Shown: positions 1 to 8,238, numbered from the stretch's first letter. The stretch is DNA of 64,000 nt from Hymenobacter sp. YC55 (GCF_029433095.1 NZ_JARNTX010000001.1:62001-126000), one strand, 5' to 3'. Numbers and translations are program-made. The notes: generated by a model not told the origin, from the sequence alone.

Positions 1-633
1 CTAGCCGATTCCAAGCAGGTGCTTGTGGCGCTGGCGGGGCCGGTGTTCAGCTTGGTGCAGGGTGTGGTGGTATTGGCCTTTTTGCGTAGAAGCCGGGCTA
101 CCGGACCAATGGCTTTGTTTGCCCTGTTTTTCGGCGCCTTCGGAGTTATCAATTTCTTAGGCTACCTCATGATTACGCCCTTCGTGCCTTATGGCGATTT
201 TGGGCAGGTAGCTGCCAGCTGGCAGCTGCCGCAACTCTTGCTGCTTGGAGTAGCAGTGGCGGCGGGTATCATCCTTACCATCAGTGTCCGGCGCATGGCT
301 CCTTTGTTTATGCGCTTTGTTCCAACTGAGGTAGCCACTCCTGCCACGCGTGTGGCCAAGGGCCGAATGGTGCGGGCTCTCATCGCATGGCCTTGGCTGA
401 TTGGTTCGGTGGTGATTACACTGTTGTCGTGGCCCCTCCCCACTTTTGCGAGTTTTCTGGTGGCACCTATGGGCAGCATGGTGCTAGGAACCGCTTGGGG
501 AGCCGCCATGCGCCAGCCAGAACTACCCGGCTCGGTCGCCCCCGCAATATTCCGGTGGTCGTGGGGTGCGGTGGTTGTATTGGTCCTGACGGCGGTGCTA
601 TTTCGGAGCCTGCAAAACGGGGTTAGCTTGTAA
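1..633 (+). CDS. Integral membrane protein, 5' end outside the window
   Basis: The reading frame is open from base 1, so the true start lies upstream; a GTG at 19 is an internal codon or at best a weak start. The visible part (about 210 residues) is very hydrophobic, with five or six predicted membrane segments and short basic loops. An Ala-Gly-Pro followed by a helix and an Asn/Gly/Tyr-rich segment faintly recalls M50 site-2 proteases, but the HExxH part would lie outside the window, so I do not assign it. It converges on the Old Yellow Enzyme gene and the two share a bidirectional terminator. Confidence 0.6.
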   Translation, partial: LADSKQVLVALAGPVFSLVQGVVVLAFLRRSRATGPMALFALFFGAFGVINFLGYLMITPFVPYGDFGQVAASWQLPQLLLLGVAVAAGIILTISVRRMAPLFMRFVPTEVATPATRVAKGRMVRALIAWPWLIGSVVITLLSWPLPTFASFLVAPMGSMVLGTAWGAAMRQPELPGSVAPAIFRWSWGAVVVLVLTAVLFRSLQNGVSL

Positions 634-654
634 AATGTAAGCTCCTATGTACGC

Positions 655-687
655 AAAAAGCCTCTCCTGCACCAGGAGAGGCTTTTT
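655..687. terminator. Bidirectional intrinsic terminator
   Basis: A perfect 14-bp stem (AAAAAGCCTCTCCT paired with its complement) closes a 5-nt loop and is flanked by A and T runs on opposite sides, so it can end transcription from both directions. It lies between the convergent membrane-protein gene and the Old Yellow Enzyme gene. Confidence 0.9.
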
Positions 688-713
688 GTTGCGTAGTTGA
701 CTCGCCGTATGTG

Positions 714-1829
714 CTACTTCGCCGCAGCTTCGGTTTCGGCCAGAGCTGGATAGTCGGTGTAGCCTTTGTGGAAACCTTCGGGCGCGGGGGCGTAGAAGGT
801 GTTGGGGTCGTACGGAGCCAGTTCGGCACCCTGCTCCAGGCGGGCGACCAGGTCGGGATTAGAGATAAGGGGGCGGCCAACGGCTACCAAATCACCGCGG
901 CCACTTTCAAGGGCAGCTTCCATTTCCTCTACCTTATCGTAGCCACCAGCCAGAATAAGCGTGTTGGTAAACTTCTCGCGTACGGTCGCTACCGTTTCGG
1001 CGGGCACGGCGGGGGCACCCATGCTGGAGTGATCCACCAAGTGCAGATACACCAGATTCAGCTTTTGCAGCTCCTCGGCTAGGTAGGCGTACGTTTCGTC
1101 GATTTCGGGATAGTGCGCCATGTCGCTGGCCGTACCCCACGGCGACAGCCGGATGCCGGTGCGCTCGGCCCCAATGGCAGCGGCTACCGCCTCGGCCGTC
1201 TCCAGCACGAAACGAGCACGGTTTTCAACGCTGCCGCCGTATTCGTCGGTGCGCTGGTTACTATTGGGGTTCAGAAACTGCTCCAGTAAGTAGCCGTTGG
1301 CGCCGTGCAATTCCACCCCGTCGAAACCAGCTTCCACAGCCAGCTTGGCCCCGTGCACAAACTCCTGGATAGTGGCACGTACTTCCTCGGTCGTAAGGGC
1401 GCGAGGCGTAGGGTGGTCCTGCATCTGCTGCTGGTCGGTCCACATCTGGCCCGCGGCGGCCACGGCCGATGGGCCAACAGCCTCAGCACCTTCCGGCAGG
1501 TTCAGGGCGTGGCCAATCCGGCCCGAGTGCATAATCTGCACGAAAATGCGGCCGCCTTTGGCGTGTACAGCATCGGTTGTCAGCTTCCAGCCCGCTACAT
1601 GCTCGGCGTTAAACAAACCAGGCATCCGGGCATAACCCAACCCGTTTGGCGAAGGCGAGGTGCCTTCGGTGATGATGAGGCCTATGGACGCACGTTGGGC
1701 ATAATACTCGGCCATCAGCGCGTTGGGCACGTTGCCGAGGGCACGGCAGCGCGTCATCGGGGCCATGGCCAAGTGGTTTTGAAGCGTAAGGGTGCCTAGC
1801 TGTGCAGGTGAAAAAATCGTAGAGGCCAT
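714..1829 (-). CDS. Old Yellow Enzyme family alkene reductase (FMN, NADH/NADPH-dependent)
   Basis: A 371-residue TIM-barrel flavoenzyme of the OYE/NemA/xenobiotic-reductase family, expected to reduce activated C=C bonds (enals, enones, maleimides) or nitro compounds in the cytoplasm. It shows the N-terminal FMN-binding MAPMTRCRA, the substrate-binding triad His175-x-x-Asn178-x-Tyr180, and the family hallmark from about residue 186 to 203 (FLNPNSNQRTDEYGGS). Length is normal for the classical class. The ATG at 1829 is the only good start. An ArsR-type regulator lies 84 bp upstream on the same strand, which suggests electrophile-induced expression (inferred). The exact substrate cannot be read from sequence. 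Confidence 0.93.
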   Translation of the reverse strand: MASTIFSPAQLGTLTLQNHLAMAPMTRCRALGNVPNALMAEYYAQRASIGLIITEGTSPSPNGLGYARMPGLFNAEHVAGWKLTTDAVHAKGGRIFVQIMHSGRIGHALNLPEGAEAVGPSAVAAAGQMWTDQQQMQDHPTPRALTTEEVRATIQEFVHGAKLAVEAGFDGVELHGANGYLLEQFLNPNSNQRTDEYGGSVENRARFVLETAEAVAAAIGAERTGIRLSPWGTASDMAHYPEIDETYAYLAEELQKLNLVYLHLVDHSSMGAPAVPAETVATVREKFTNTLILAGGYDKVEEMEAALESGRGDLVAVGRPLISNPDLVARLEQGAELAPYDPNTFYAPAPEGFHKGYTDYPALAETEAAAK

Positions 1830-1913
1830 AAGAAAAGTTGCTGTTAAAAGGGGATCAACGGGCTTATAAAGAATTAACCGATTGAAATGTTTAGATGGGT
1901 AGCAACAAAATTT

Positions 1914-2183
1914 TTACCCCAGATTACCTAAGAAGGAGGCCAACTCGCCCATGGCTTCGCGGTTGAGCATCAAGCTTAGGCAACGGCCACATCTGCGAGT
2001 CTGCACCAGCCCGCTGTCGGTCAATATCTTCAGGTGGTGCGAAACGCAAGGTTGCGAAAGGCCCGTCAGCTGCTGCACGTCGGCAAATGGCATTGACTCC
2101 TGCTGGCTTAGCGCCAGCACAATGTTCAACCGATATTTATCGGATAAGGCACCAGCAGACTTCGCGACGAGCAATGTGTCCAT
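1914..2183 (-). CDS. ArsR/SmtB-family regulator with three cysteines
   Basis: An 89-residue winged-helix repressor starting at ATG 2183; a longer frame to 2204 would need a TTG. The helix-turn-helix with LSQPCVSHHLKILTDSGLV is typical of ArsR. Cys46 lies in the recognition helix, and Cys64 and Cys67 form a CxxC (RRCGRC) at the wing. It is transcribed toward the adjacent Old Yellow Enzyme gene, so a redox- or electrophile-responsive repressor of that gene is likely; metal sensing is the alternative, since CxxC plus a third Cys could also bind metal. Family confident, effector inferred. Confidence 0.85.
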   Translation of the reverse strand: MDTLLVAKSAGALSDKYRLNIVLALSQQESMPFADVQQLTGLSQPCVSHHLKILTDSGLVQTRRCGRCLSLMLNREAMGELASFLGNLG

Positions 2184-2209
2184 ATAACGAGAGGTATAAA
2201 ACAATGAAT

Positions 2210-2247
2210 CGGTCGGCCCAATGCCTGAAAAGGCACCAAACCGACCG
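2210..2247 (-). terminator. Nested hairpin downstream of sodA
   Basis: An outer 7-bp stem (CGGTCGG/CCGACCG) encloses an inner stem TGCCT-GAAA-AGGCA with a GNRA-type tetraloop. It lies between the sodA stop and the ArsR start on the minus strand. No clean U-tract follows, so it may act as a terminator or as a regulatory/processing structure. Confidence 0.45.
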
Positions 2248-2301
2248 ATGAGAGGCCGGGAAAACTACCGCTAAGGCAGCTTCCCAGATAGCAACCAAAA
2301 A

Positions 2302-2910
2302 CTATGCCGCCGCAGCGAAACGCTTGTTTACTTCGTCCCAGTTGATGGCGTTGTAGAATGCCGCAATGTAGTCGGGGCGGCGGTTCTGGTATTTCAGGTA
2401 GTAGGAGTGCTCCCACACGTCGAGGCCGAGTACAGGCGTGCCAGAGCAACCGGCGTCGGGCATGAGGGGGTTGTCCTGGTTGGGAGTCGAGCAGATTTTC
2501 AGCGAGCCATCGGCCTGCTTGCACAGCCATGCCCAGCCCGAGCCGAAGCGCGTGGTAGCCGCCTTGGTGAATTCTTCTTTGAATTTCTCGTAGCTACCAA
2601 AAGACTGCGTAATAGCCTCGCCAATAGCACCGGTAGGCTCACCGCCACCGTTAGGGCCGAGCACAGTCCAGAACAGGGAGTGGTTCCAGTGACCACCGCC
2701 GTTATTGCGCACCGCTGCCGGAGCCGACGCAATATTTTGCATCAAATCTTCGAGGCTTTTGCCTTCCAGCTCGGTACCCGCAATGGCATTGTTCAGGTTG
2801 GTAACGTAGGCCTGATGGTGCTTGGTGTGGTGAATTTCCATGGTTTGCGCATCAATGTGCGGCTCCAGGGCATCATAAGCGTAAGGCAGTTGGGGCAGTT
2901 CGAAAGCCAT
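2302..2910 (-). CDS. sodA: Superoxide dismutase, Fe/Mn family
   Basis: A 202-residue enzyme that dismutates superoxide to H2O2 and O2. The metal ligands are visible: His27 (in [13 protein letters not shown]), His77 ([11 protein letters not shown]), Asp164 and His168 ([18 protein letters not shown]). There is no signal peptide, so it is cytoplasmic. Length matches the family (about 200). Whether Mn, Fe or either is used cannot be decided by eye; the [11 protein letters not shown] context with Gly71-73 is usual for Mn-type or cambialistic enzymes. It stands as a single gene with its own -7 box. Confidence 0.97.
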   Translation of the reverse strand: MAFELPQLPYAYDALEPHIDAQTMEIHHTKHHQAYVTNLNNAIAGTELEGKSLEDLMQNIASAPAAVRNNGGGHWNHSLFWTVLGPNGGGEPTGAIGEAITQSFGSYEKFKEEFTKAATTRFGSGWAWLCKQADGSLKICSTPNQDNPLMPDAGCSGTPVLGLDVWEHSYYLKYQNRRPDYIAAFYNAINWDEVNKRFAAAA

Positions 2911-2983
2911 GATCTTGGATTTATGTGGTGGAACGTTCCGGGCATTATAACCACCGTAGCCCGGCTAGGGTTACGGAAGCGGC

Positions 2984-2991
2984 CAAAAGTA
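2984..2991 (-). promoter_or_regulatory. -7 box of a Bacteroidota promoter for sodA
   Basis: On the minus strand this reads TACTTTTG, matching TAnnTTTG, about 75 nt upstream of the sodA start. Nineteen nt further upstream is TTCG, one change from the TTTG -33 element. It overlaps the 3' spacer of tadA. Confidence 0.5.
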
Positions 2992-2993
2992 GC

Positions 2994-3428
2994 TTATTTC
3001 CGCTTCCGCGCGAAAAACTCCTGCATCAGCGCTCCACACTCCGCCGCCAGCACCCCCCGCACCAATTCTGCCTTCGGATGCAGCAGGTTGCCGTAGCGCC
3101 GAAACCCGACTTTCACTTCATCCGCCCCGTACACCACCCGCCGAATTTGGGCCCAGGCGGCAGCACCGGCGCACATCACGCAGGGCTCTACGGTTACGTA
3201 TAGCGTGCAATCAGCCAAGTACTTATTGCCGACGTGATTGGCGGCCGCCGTCAGAGCCAGCATTTCGGCATGAGCCGTTACGTCGCGCAGCCGCTCGGTT
3301 TGGTTGTAGCCCCGCGCAATAATCACTTTGTCCAGCACCACCACGGCCCCAATGGGAATCTCTTCTTCTGCAAAAGCATACCGCGCTTGCTTAAGCGCTT
3401 CGCGCATGTATTGCTCATGAGCAGACAT
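2994..3428 (-). CDS. tadA: tRNA-specific adenosine deaminase (A34 to inosine)
   Basis: A 144-residue zinc deaminase that converts wobble adenosine 34 of tRNA-Arg(ACG) to inosine. The catalytic HAE (His53, Glu55) and the zinc-binding PCVMC (Cys83, Cys86) are intact, and the C-terminal RRVVYGADEVKVGF region is typical of TadA. The start is set at ATG 3428 (MSAHEQYMREAL), where family similarity begins; the frame is open upstream but that extension runs into repeat DNA and looks non-coding. A nucleoside deaminase with another substrate is less likely given the length and motifs. Confidence 0.9.
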   Translation of the reverse strand: MSAHEQYMREALKQARYAFAEEEIPIGAVVVLDKVIIARGYNQTERLRDVTAHAEMLALTAAANHVGNKYLADCTLYVTVEPCVMCAGAAAWAQIRRVVYGADEVKVGFRRYGNLLHPKAELVRGVLAAECGALMQEFFARKRK

Positions 3429-3833
3429 AGAGTTGTGAGACAAGATAGTAGGTCCTTTATTTCGTAACCGTCCTGCTGCGCAGGTGGCACACCAAGCCAG
3501 GGATGGAACGAAGCCGAAGTATTTCGCGTGCTGACCGTGCTGAGGTTGTGATACTATTGTCATGCTGAGCGCAGCCGAAGCATCTCGCGTGCTGATGTTG
3601 CCATGCTATCTGATTTTACCACACTAGCGAGATGCTTCGGCTGCGCTCAGCATGACGGGCTGGTTGGAGTTTAGTTAGCATCCGAGAGGCTTTGTTGCCT
3701 CCTCAGCTTAATTCGCCACATGCTCAGTAGGGCGTTCTGGTTGGAGTTAGGAACGGCAGTACGGTCAGCACACTAGATGCTTCGGCATGCGGGTCCAAGA
3801 TGAAGAATGACGTCGTATGACGTTCTCAAAACC
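3429..3833. other. Gene-free spacer filled with palindromic repeats
   Basis: No convincing gene. The spacer holds a complete palindromic element (3559-3656), a decayed half-copy at about 3510-3530 (GAAGCCGAAGTATTTCGCGTG), and another fragment at about 3770-3790 (ACTAGATGCTTCGGCATGCG). It therefore looks like a site where this repeat has inserted or rearranged more than once. Confidence 0.7.
3559..3656. repeat. Dispersed palindromic element, copy A (30-bp perfect arms)
   Basis: The left arm 3559-3588 (GTCATGCTGAGCGCAGCC...) is the exact reverse complement of the right arm 3627-3656; the spacer is 38 nt. The same arms, with matched changes in both halves, recur at 30351-30437 and 60289-60383. 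It resembles a REP/BIME-type or other non-autonomous intergenic palindrome. Confidence 0.92.
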
Positions 3834-4400
3834 CTACTTCATTGAAATACTTTGCATAACGGCGCGGGCGGTGGGCTGCCACTGCGCTTGCTCGTCGGCG
3901 GGCGCTACAAACGTGAAAACCGTGAGCTGGTCGCCTTCAATAGCATATTGCACCATCTGGTAGCGGCGGATAGGGGCTAGGTTGCCGGTTCGGCGCGTAT
4001 CGGCTACCGACGACACGAATTCTAGTACCACAAAATCGCGCTTGTTGATGGTGCGAATATCCTCGGTCAGGAAATCAACCTTGGAATACATATTCTGGAT
4101 GCTGGCTTTGTAGATCTTAAGCAGCAGTCCGTAATCTTGGTTGCTGAAGGTGCTCGGCTTCTGCGCCACGCTGAAGTCGACGCGGCCACTGGCATTGCTG
4201 AATACGGCCAGCGGCTTGCGCGGGGCCGGATATTTGGCTGCAATACCATCGTCGGGCAGCGCTTGGAAGCCTTCGGGAACCCCTACCGTAATGTTCTTGC
4301 CGACAGTGGTTTTTTTGAGCTTGGGCGCGGCAAACGCCGCCAGTAGCAGCACCGCCAGCAGGAGGGGAGCAAAGCGGAAAAAGCGAAAAGTGGTTTTCAT
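3834..4400 (-). CDS. Secreted protein of unknown function
   Basis: 188 residues from ATG 4400 (MKTTFRFFRF), which places a signal peptide (FAPLLLAVLLLAAFAA) right at the N-terminus; a longer frame to 4430 would bury it. The mature part (about 165 residues) has the mixed alpha/beta look of a periplasmic PsbP/DUF-type domain: VGVPEGFQALPDD near the start, GRVDFSVAQKP in the middle, a conserved-looking YQMVQYAIEGDQLTVFTFVAP toward the end, and a final MQSISMK. No catalytic motif is seen. It is a single gene beside repeat DNA; I do not recognise the function. Confidence 0.75.
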   Translation of the reverse strand: MKTTFRFFRFAPLLLAVLLLAAFAAPKLKKTTVGKNITVGVPEGFQALPDDGIAAKYPAPRKPLAVFSNASGRVDFSVAQKPSTFSNQDYGLLLKIYKASIQNMYSKVDFLTEDIRTINKRDFVVLEFVSSVADTRRTGNLAPIRRYQMVQYAIEGDQLTVFTFVAPADEQAQWQPTARAVMQSISMK

Positions 4401-4426
4401 ACAGGGCGGAAAGGTACAAGGTAACG

Positions 4427-4442
4427 CCAAGCTTCAGCTTGG
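4427..4442. repeat. Short palindrome of the GCCAA/TTGGC family
   Basis: CCAAGCT-TC-AGCTTGG preceded by GTAACG. Related palindromes occur at 21778-21796, 21846-21862 and 50061-50080, always in spacers just upstream of a gene start. Confidence 0.65.
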
Positions 4443-4510
4443 TCCGTCGTGGCCAACATAGGCTAGAACGCTTATTAACCGGAGTTTGGTAGAGCTTCCA
4501 ACAAATGCAA

Positions 4511-4538
4511 AGCTCCGAAGTAGAATAACTTCGGAGCT
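4511..4538 (-). terminator. Hairpin terminator of the 4562-5014 gene
   Basis: An 11-bp perfect stem (AGCTCCGAAGT) with a 6-nt loop begins 24 nt after the stop codon on the minus strand. It is followed there by a moderately T-rich stretch. Confidence 0.7.
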
Positions 4539-4561
4539 GCAGAAAGAAGTTTCAAGAAAGA

Positions 4562-5014
4562 CTAGCGGCGCTTTTTCTTGGCTACCGCTGGTGCCGGATA
4601 CGTTACCTTCACCTTCTTCCAGTACACGTAGTTGCCGGTTTTGGCTTCGATGAGGTAGTTGCCCGCCGGAATGCGGCCGAGGTCAACCGGTGCACCGGTG
4701 TTGTTGGCGGGGTCGAGGGCGGTGGTGTAAACCGGCTGGTTTTTGTAGTTGGTCATCACCAGGGTGCCGGGCTTGGTGAACTGTTGCGTGAAGCTGAGCA
4801 TGATGCTCTGCCCGCCGCTAGCCGGAAAAATATCGATGCCCGACAGCGTCTCTACGCGCTTGATAGGGCCGTTCAGCGTCACGGGTTCCGCCTCCGATTT
4901 GGTTTTCACTTCGGTGCCGTCAGCCGCCTTGGCCTTGGTCTTAATTTTGGTTTGCGCCTGCGAAGAGAAAGAGAAGAAAACGGCAGCGAGAACAAGAAGA
5001 GCGGAGCGTTTCAT
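4562..5014 (-). CDS. Small secreted beta-rich protein of unknown function
   Basis: 150 residues with a clean signal peptide (MKRSALLVLAAVFFSFSSQAQ). A lysine-rich linker follows (TKIKTKAKAADGTEVKTKSEAE), then a region with the IPAGNYLIEAKTG...VYWKKVKV pattern of T9SS-type or immunoglobulin-like sorting domains, and a basic C-terminus (KKKRR). It could be a periplasmic or surface protein. No enzyme motif is visible, and start and stop are unambiguous. Confidence 0.75.
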   Translation of the reverse strand: MKRSALLVLAAVFFSFSSQAQTKIKTKAKAADGTEVKTKSEAEPVTLNGPIKRVETLSGIDIFPASGGQSIMLSFTQQFTKPGTLVMTNYKNQPVYTTALDPANNTGAPVDLGRIPAGNYLIEAKTGNYVYWKKVKVTYPAPAVAKKKRR

Positions 5015-5212
5015 ATGGAAGCCTTAATAAAAAGAAGTCGAGTAGGTTGAGGTCGTAATTGAGTGGGCAGTTTGCATACTCCGTGCCGAACTTACTACAA
5101 GACCAGGAAAAAGGCCCCATTCGTTTCAAAAACAAACATTTATCACAAATCAATGTGGTTTTCTTCACAACAAACCACTTGATTTTTAGCTACCCTACTA
5201 ATTTTTCCTGTC

Positions 5213-5220
5213 TACCTTTG
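5213..5220 (+). promoter_or_regulatory. -7-like box upstream of aspS
   Basis: TACCTTTG fits TAnnTTTG and lies 83 nt before the aspS ATG. No TTTG is found at the expected 19-nt distance, so only the -7 half is supported. Confidence 0.4.
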
Positions 5221-5271
5221 GCATGTTTCAAGTTGCGGCCTGTAGCACACGAGTTGTAGCGCGCCAGAACT

Positions 5272-5299
5272 AGAAACCAGAAACCAGAAATTAGAAACC
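5272..5299 (+). repeat. Heptamer tandem repeat abutting the aspS start
   Basis: Four head-to-tail units of AGAAACC (one is AGAAATT) end with AGA directly before ATG 5303. The array occupies the position of the ribosome-binding region and contains no classical Shine-Dalgarno. Being purine-rich and unstructured, it may favour initiation. Confidence 0.75.
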
Positions 5300-5302
5300 A
5301 GA

Positions 5303-7066
5303 ATGCTCCGGACTCACACCTGCGGCGAATTGCGCCCCGAACACGTTGGTTTAACTGTTACACTCTGCGGCTGGGTGCAGCGCACCCGCGACAAAGGCGG
5401 TATTCTGTGGGTTGATTTGCGCGACCGGTACGGCCTCACGCAGTTGGCTCTGGAAGATGGCGTTGAATCAGCCGAAGTGCGCGAACAAGCCCGCCAGCTC
5501 GGTCGCGAATTTGTGCTGCAAGTAACCGGCCGGGTGTCGGAGCGCCACTCCAAAAACGACAAAATCCCGACAGGCGGCATCGAAATCCGCGTCGAGAAAA
5601 TTGACGTGCTCAATCCAGCCAAGCTGCCGCCCTTCCTCATCGAAGACGAAACCGACGGCGGCGACGACCTGCGGATGAAGTACCGCTACCTCGACTTGCG
5701 CCGCAACGTGGTGCGCCAAAACCTGATGCTGCGGCACCGTGTGGCGCAGGCCACCCGCCGCTACCTCGACGGCCAAGATTTCATTGAAGTGGAAACGCCC
5801 GTGCTCATCAAAAGCACGCCCGAAGGTGCCCGCGACTTTGTGGTGCCTTCCCGCATGAACCCTGGCGAATTCTACGCGCTGCCCCAGAGCCCCCAAACCT
5901 TCAAGCAGTTGCTCATGGTGTCGGGCTTCGACCGGTACTTCCAAATTGTGAAGTGCTTCCGCGACGAAGACTTGCGCGCCGACCGTCAGCCCGAATTCAC
6001 GCAGATCGACTGCGAAATGTCGTTTGTGGAGCAGGAAGACATCCTCAATACCTTCGAGGGCCTGGTGCAGTACCTGTTCCGCGAGGTGAAAGGCATCGAA
6101 ATCGGCACGCTGCCCCGCATGACCTACGCCGACGCCATGCGCCTCTACGGCAACGACAAACCCGATACGCGTTTTGGGATGCCGTTTGTGGAGTTGAACG
6201 AGGTGGTAAAAGGCCACGGTTTCCCCGTATTCGAGGCGGCGGGCTTGGTAGTAGGCATCTGCGCCACCGGTGCGGCCACCTATACCCGCAAGCAACTCGA
6301 CGAGCTAACCGACTACGTGAAGCGCCCACAGATTGGCGCCACTGGCCTCGTGTACGCCCGCGTGGAAGCCGATGGCAGCGTGAAGTCTTCGGTTGATAAG
6401 TTCTACTCACAAGAGCTGCTACAGCAGTGGAAAGCCGCCTTTAATGCGCAACCTGGCGACTTGCTGCTAGTGCTGGCCGGTGAGCCCAACAAAACCCGCA
6501 AAGCTCTTTCGGAACTGCGCCTGGAAATGGGCTCCCGCCTCGGCCTGCGCGACAAAGACACGTTCTCGGCGCTGTGGGTGGTGGATTTCCCGCTGCTCGA
6601 ATTTAACGAGGAGGAAGGCCGCTACTTTGCCATGCACCACCCGTTCACCTCGCCCAAGCCTGAAGACATTGCTCTGCTCGATTCGCCTGATACCATCGGC
6701 GACGTGCGGGCCAACGCCTACGACATGGTAATCAACGGGGTAGAAGTAGGTGGCGGCTCCATCCGTATCCACGACCGGACCGTGCAAGCCCGCATGTTCA
6801 GCCTATTAGGCTTCTCCGATGAAGAGGCGAAAGCGCAGTTTGGCTTCCTGCTCGACGCCTTCGAGTACGGTGCACCACCGCACGGCGGCATTGCCTTTGG
6901 CTTTGACCGCCTGTGCAGCCTCTTCGGCGGCGCTGACTCCATCCGCGACTTCATTGCCTTCCCGAAAAACAATTCCGGCCGCGACGTCATGATTGACTCA
7001 CCTTCCCAGATTTCGGAAGTGCAGCTTAAAGAACTCAGCATCAAGACTGCGGTACTGGGAAAATAA
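5303..7066 (+). CDS. aspS: Aspartate-tRNA ligase
   Basis: 587 residues, the normal length of bacterial AspRS. It charges tRNA-Asp (class II synthetase). An N-terminal OB-fold anticodon domain (about 1-105, [12 protein letters not shown]) is followed by motif 2 [14 protein letters not shown] (219-232). A central GAD insertion holds the [14 protein letters not shown] region, and motif 3 GIAFGFDRL lies near the C-terminus. The ATG at 5303 follows a heptamer repeat. A small membrane-protein gene begins at the base after the stop codon, so the two are probably cotranscribed. Whether it is discriminating or also charges tRNA-Asn cannot be told by eye. Confidence 0.98.
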   Translation: MLRTHTCGELRPEHVGLTVTLCGWVQRTRDKGGILWVDLRDRYGLTQLALEDGVESAEVREQARQLGREFVLQVTGRVSERHSKNDKIPTGGIEIRVEKIDVLNPAKLPPFLIEDETDGGDDLRMKYRYLDLRRNVVRQNLMLRHRVAQATRRYLDGQDFIEVETPVLIKSTPEGARDFVVPSRMNPGEFYALPQSPQTFKQLLMVSGFDRYFQIVKCFRDEDLRADRQPEFTQIDCEMSFVEQEDILNTFEGLVQYLFREVKGIEIGTLPRMTYADAMRLYGNDKPDTRFGMPFVELNEVVKGHGFPVFEAAGLVVGICATGAATYTRKQLDELTDYVKRPQIGATGLVYARVEADGSVKSSVDKFYSQELLQQWKAAFNAQPGDLLLVLAGEPNKTRKALSELRLEMGSRLGLRDKDTFSALWVVDFPLLEFNEEEGRYFAMHHPFTSPKPEDIALLDSPDTIGDVRANAYDMVINGVEVGGGSIRIHDRTVQARMFSLLGFSDEEAKAQFGFLLDAFEYGAPPHGGIAFGFDRLCSLFGGADSIRDFIAFPKNNSGRDVMIDSPSQISEVQLKELSIKTAVLGK

Positions 7067-7501
7067 ATGCAGGCTGAAGACTACGAGTACGTTTTTTATA
7101 CCTCCCCCAAAAACAGCTACTTCGGTTTATTTACGGGAGCATGCAGCATTGTATTTGCAATGTGGGGAAGTATTCAAAGCCCTCTTAATGTTTTGGTTGT
7201 AATTGGTGCTCTGCTTGTAGGTATTGCTCTCCTAGGAGTAAGTTTCAAAGGTTTATTCAATACAAAACCAGCTCTGAAACTAGGGCGTGCAGGCCTATGG
7301 ACTCCTAAGGTTGGATTTCTCCCTTGGAAGCACATGCAAGTGATGCTCAAGTCTGTTACAGGTGGCAAAGCTGGCTCACTTGAGTACTTAATAATTAAGC
7401 ATTCTCAAACCAATGAGCAACTTGAGGTGATTCCTATCTGGGAACTCAGTGGTCACACAGAAAAATTGAGCAATTTATTGCAGCAGTATAAACGTAATTA
7501 A
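7067..7501 (+). CDS. STM3941-like membrane protein
   Basis: 144 residues whose ATG follows the aspS stop without a gap. Two membrane segments (about 20-37 and 41-62) precede a small soluble domain with PALKLGRAGLWTP...GFLPWKHM, the pattern of the STM3941 family in which a short PH-like beta domain follows a membrane hairpin. Function is unknown for the family. Codon use is visibly more AT-rich than in aspS, so it may be a later arrival that exploits the aspS transcript. Confidence 0.75.
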   Translation: MQAEDYEYVFYTSPKNSYFGLFTGACSIVFAMWGSIQSPLNVLVVIGALLVGIALLGVSFKGLFNTKPALKLGRAGLWTPKVGFLPWKHMQVMLKSVTGGKAGSLEYLIIKHSQTNEQLEVIPIWELSGHTEKLSNLLQQYKRN

Positions 7502-7521
7502 CACGTTTGCTGCAACAGCAA

Positions 7522-7567
7522 AAATCTAAAAGCGGCGCCTGATGCATCAGGCGCCGCTTTTAGATTT
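7522..7567. terminator. 46-bp perfect palindrome terminator with CCTGATGCATCAGG core
   Basis: Each 23-nt arm (7522-7544, 7545-7567) is a perfect complement of the other. It closes aspS and its partner gene 21 nt after the stop, and ends in TTTTAGATTTATT. The centre matches that of the hairpin at 27508-27537. Confidence 0.9.
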
Positions 7568-7610
7568 ATTAGGGTATCAATTTTACCCTATCGTTAACTA
7601 CGATGTGCTT

Positions 7611-8192
7611 ATGCCTACCAAATTGTGCTTGCTGATTTTGCTTGCCCTCTGCTCGTGTGTTAATACTAACGAACACCGCACGCATCATAAGCAACGGCTC
7701 GAAGTCAAGTTTATCCTATCGCATAGAGAATACGGCTGGCGTGAGTACGGCTCAGATTCCGTGAAGCTCTCGCGCCCTATGCAGTATCTGATAGACGTCT
7801 ATCGGGCCACTTATGTGTTAAACGGGCATGAGCTGGTGCTGTACAAAACAGCTTATAAGTCAGGAGCTACACCTATCCGCATAAGTAGCAACCCTATAAG
7901 TCCTCAACAGGCTCGGGTATTCCGGCAAGTTTTGCGTCGTTCTAATCTAGATTCTTTGGTTTTACGGAGCAACAATGTGGCAGCCGATGATGGATTTCAG
8001 GTGGAAGTAGCGTTAGCTAAAGACGGAAAAACAACCGAGCTATTCTGGAATAACAACTATGTGCCCGAGTTAGTAGCGCTGCTATCAATCGTTAATACAG
8101 TATCTCCGGAGTCGTTAAAGATTTATCCTGTTGCAAAAGAAGCCGACTTCATTCAGAGCTTAAAGGCTACATCGGATTACAGAGCCAGATAG
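7611..8192 (+). CDS. Lipoprotein of unknown function
   Basis: 193 residues from ATG 7611; the upstream part of the open frame lies inside the terminator palindrome and is not coding. A short signal peptide ends at a lipobox-like LCSC with Cys16 as the likely lipidated residue. The mature domain has alternating beta and alpha segments (DVYRATYVLNGHELVLYKTA; SPQQARVFRQVLRRSNLDSL; GFQVEVALAKDGKTTELFWNN). No family is recognised, and the gene stands alone before the sdpR operator. Confidence 0.7.
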   Translation: MPTKLCLLILLALCSCVNTNEHRTHHKQRLEVKFILSHREYGWREYGSDSVKLSRPMQYLIDVYRATYVLNGHELVLYKTAYKSGATPIRISSNPISPQQARVFRQVLRRSNLDSLVLRSNNVAADDGFQVEVALAKDGKTTELFWNNNYVPELVALLSIVNTVSPESLKIYPVAKEADFIQSLKATSDYRAR

Positions 8193-8238
8193 ATAAGGCG
8201 TAGTAAAGTCTTATAAACTCCTTGCTATCTTGAATAAA

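Noticed and set aside
3429-3563. N-terminal extension of tadA
   Set aside because: The extension runs into palindromic repeat DNA and precedes the conserved start of the family.
3559-3656. The palindromic repeats as part of a CRISPR array
   Set aside because: Copies are scattered across 57 kb, they are long inverted repeats with no regular spacers, and no cas gene is present.
5468-6295. A 275-codon open frame opposite aspS
   Set aside because: Antisense shadow of aspS with His/Ala/Val-rich composition; no recognisable motif.
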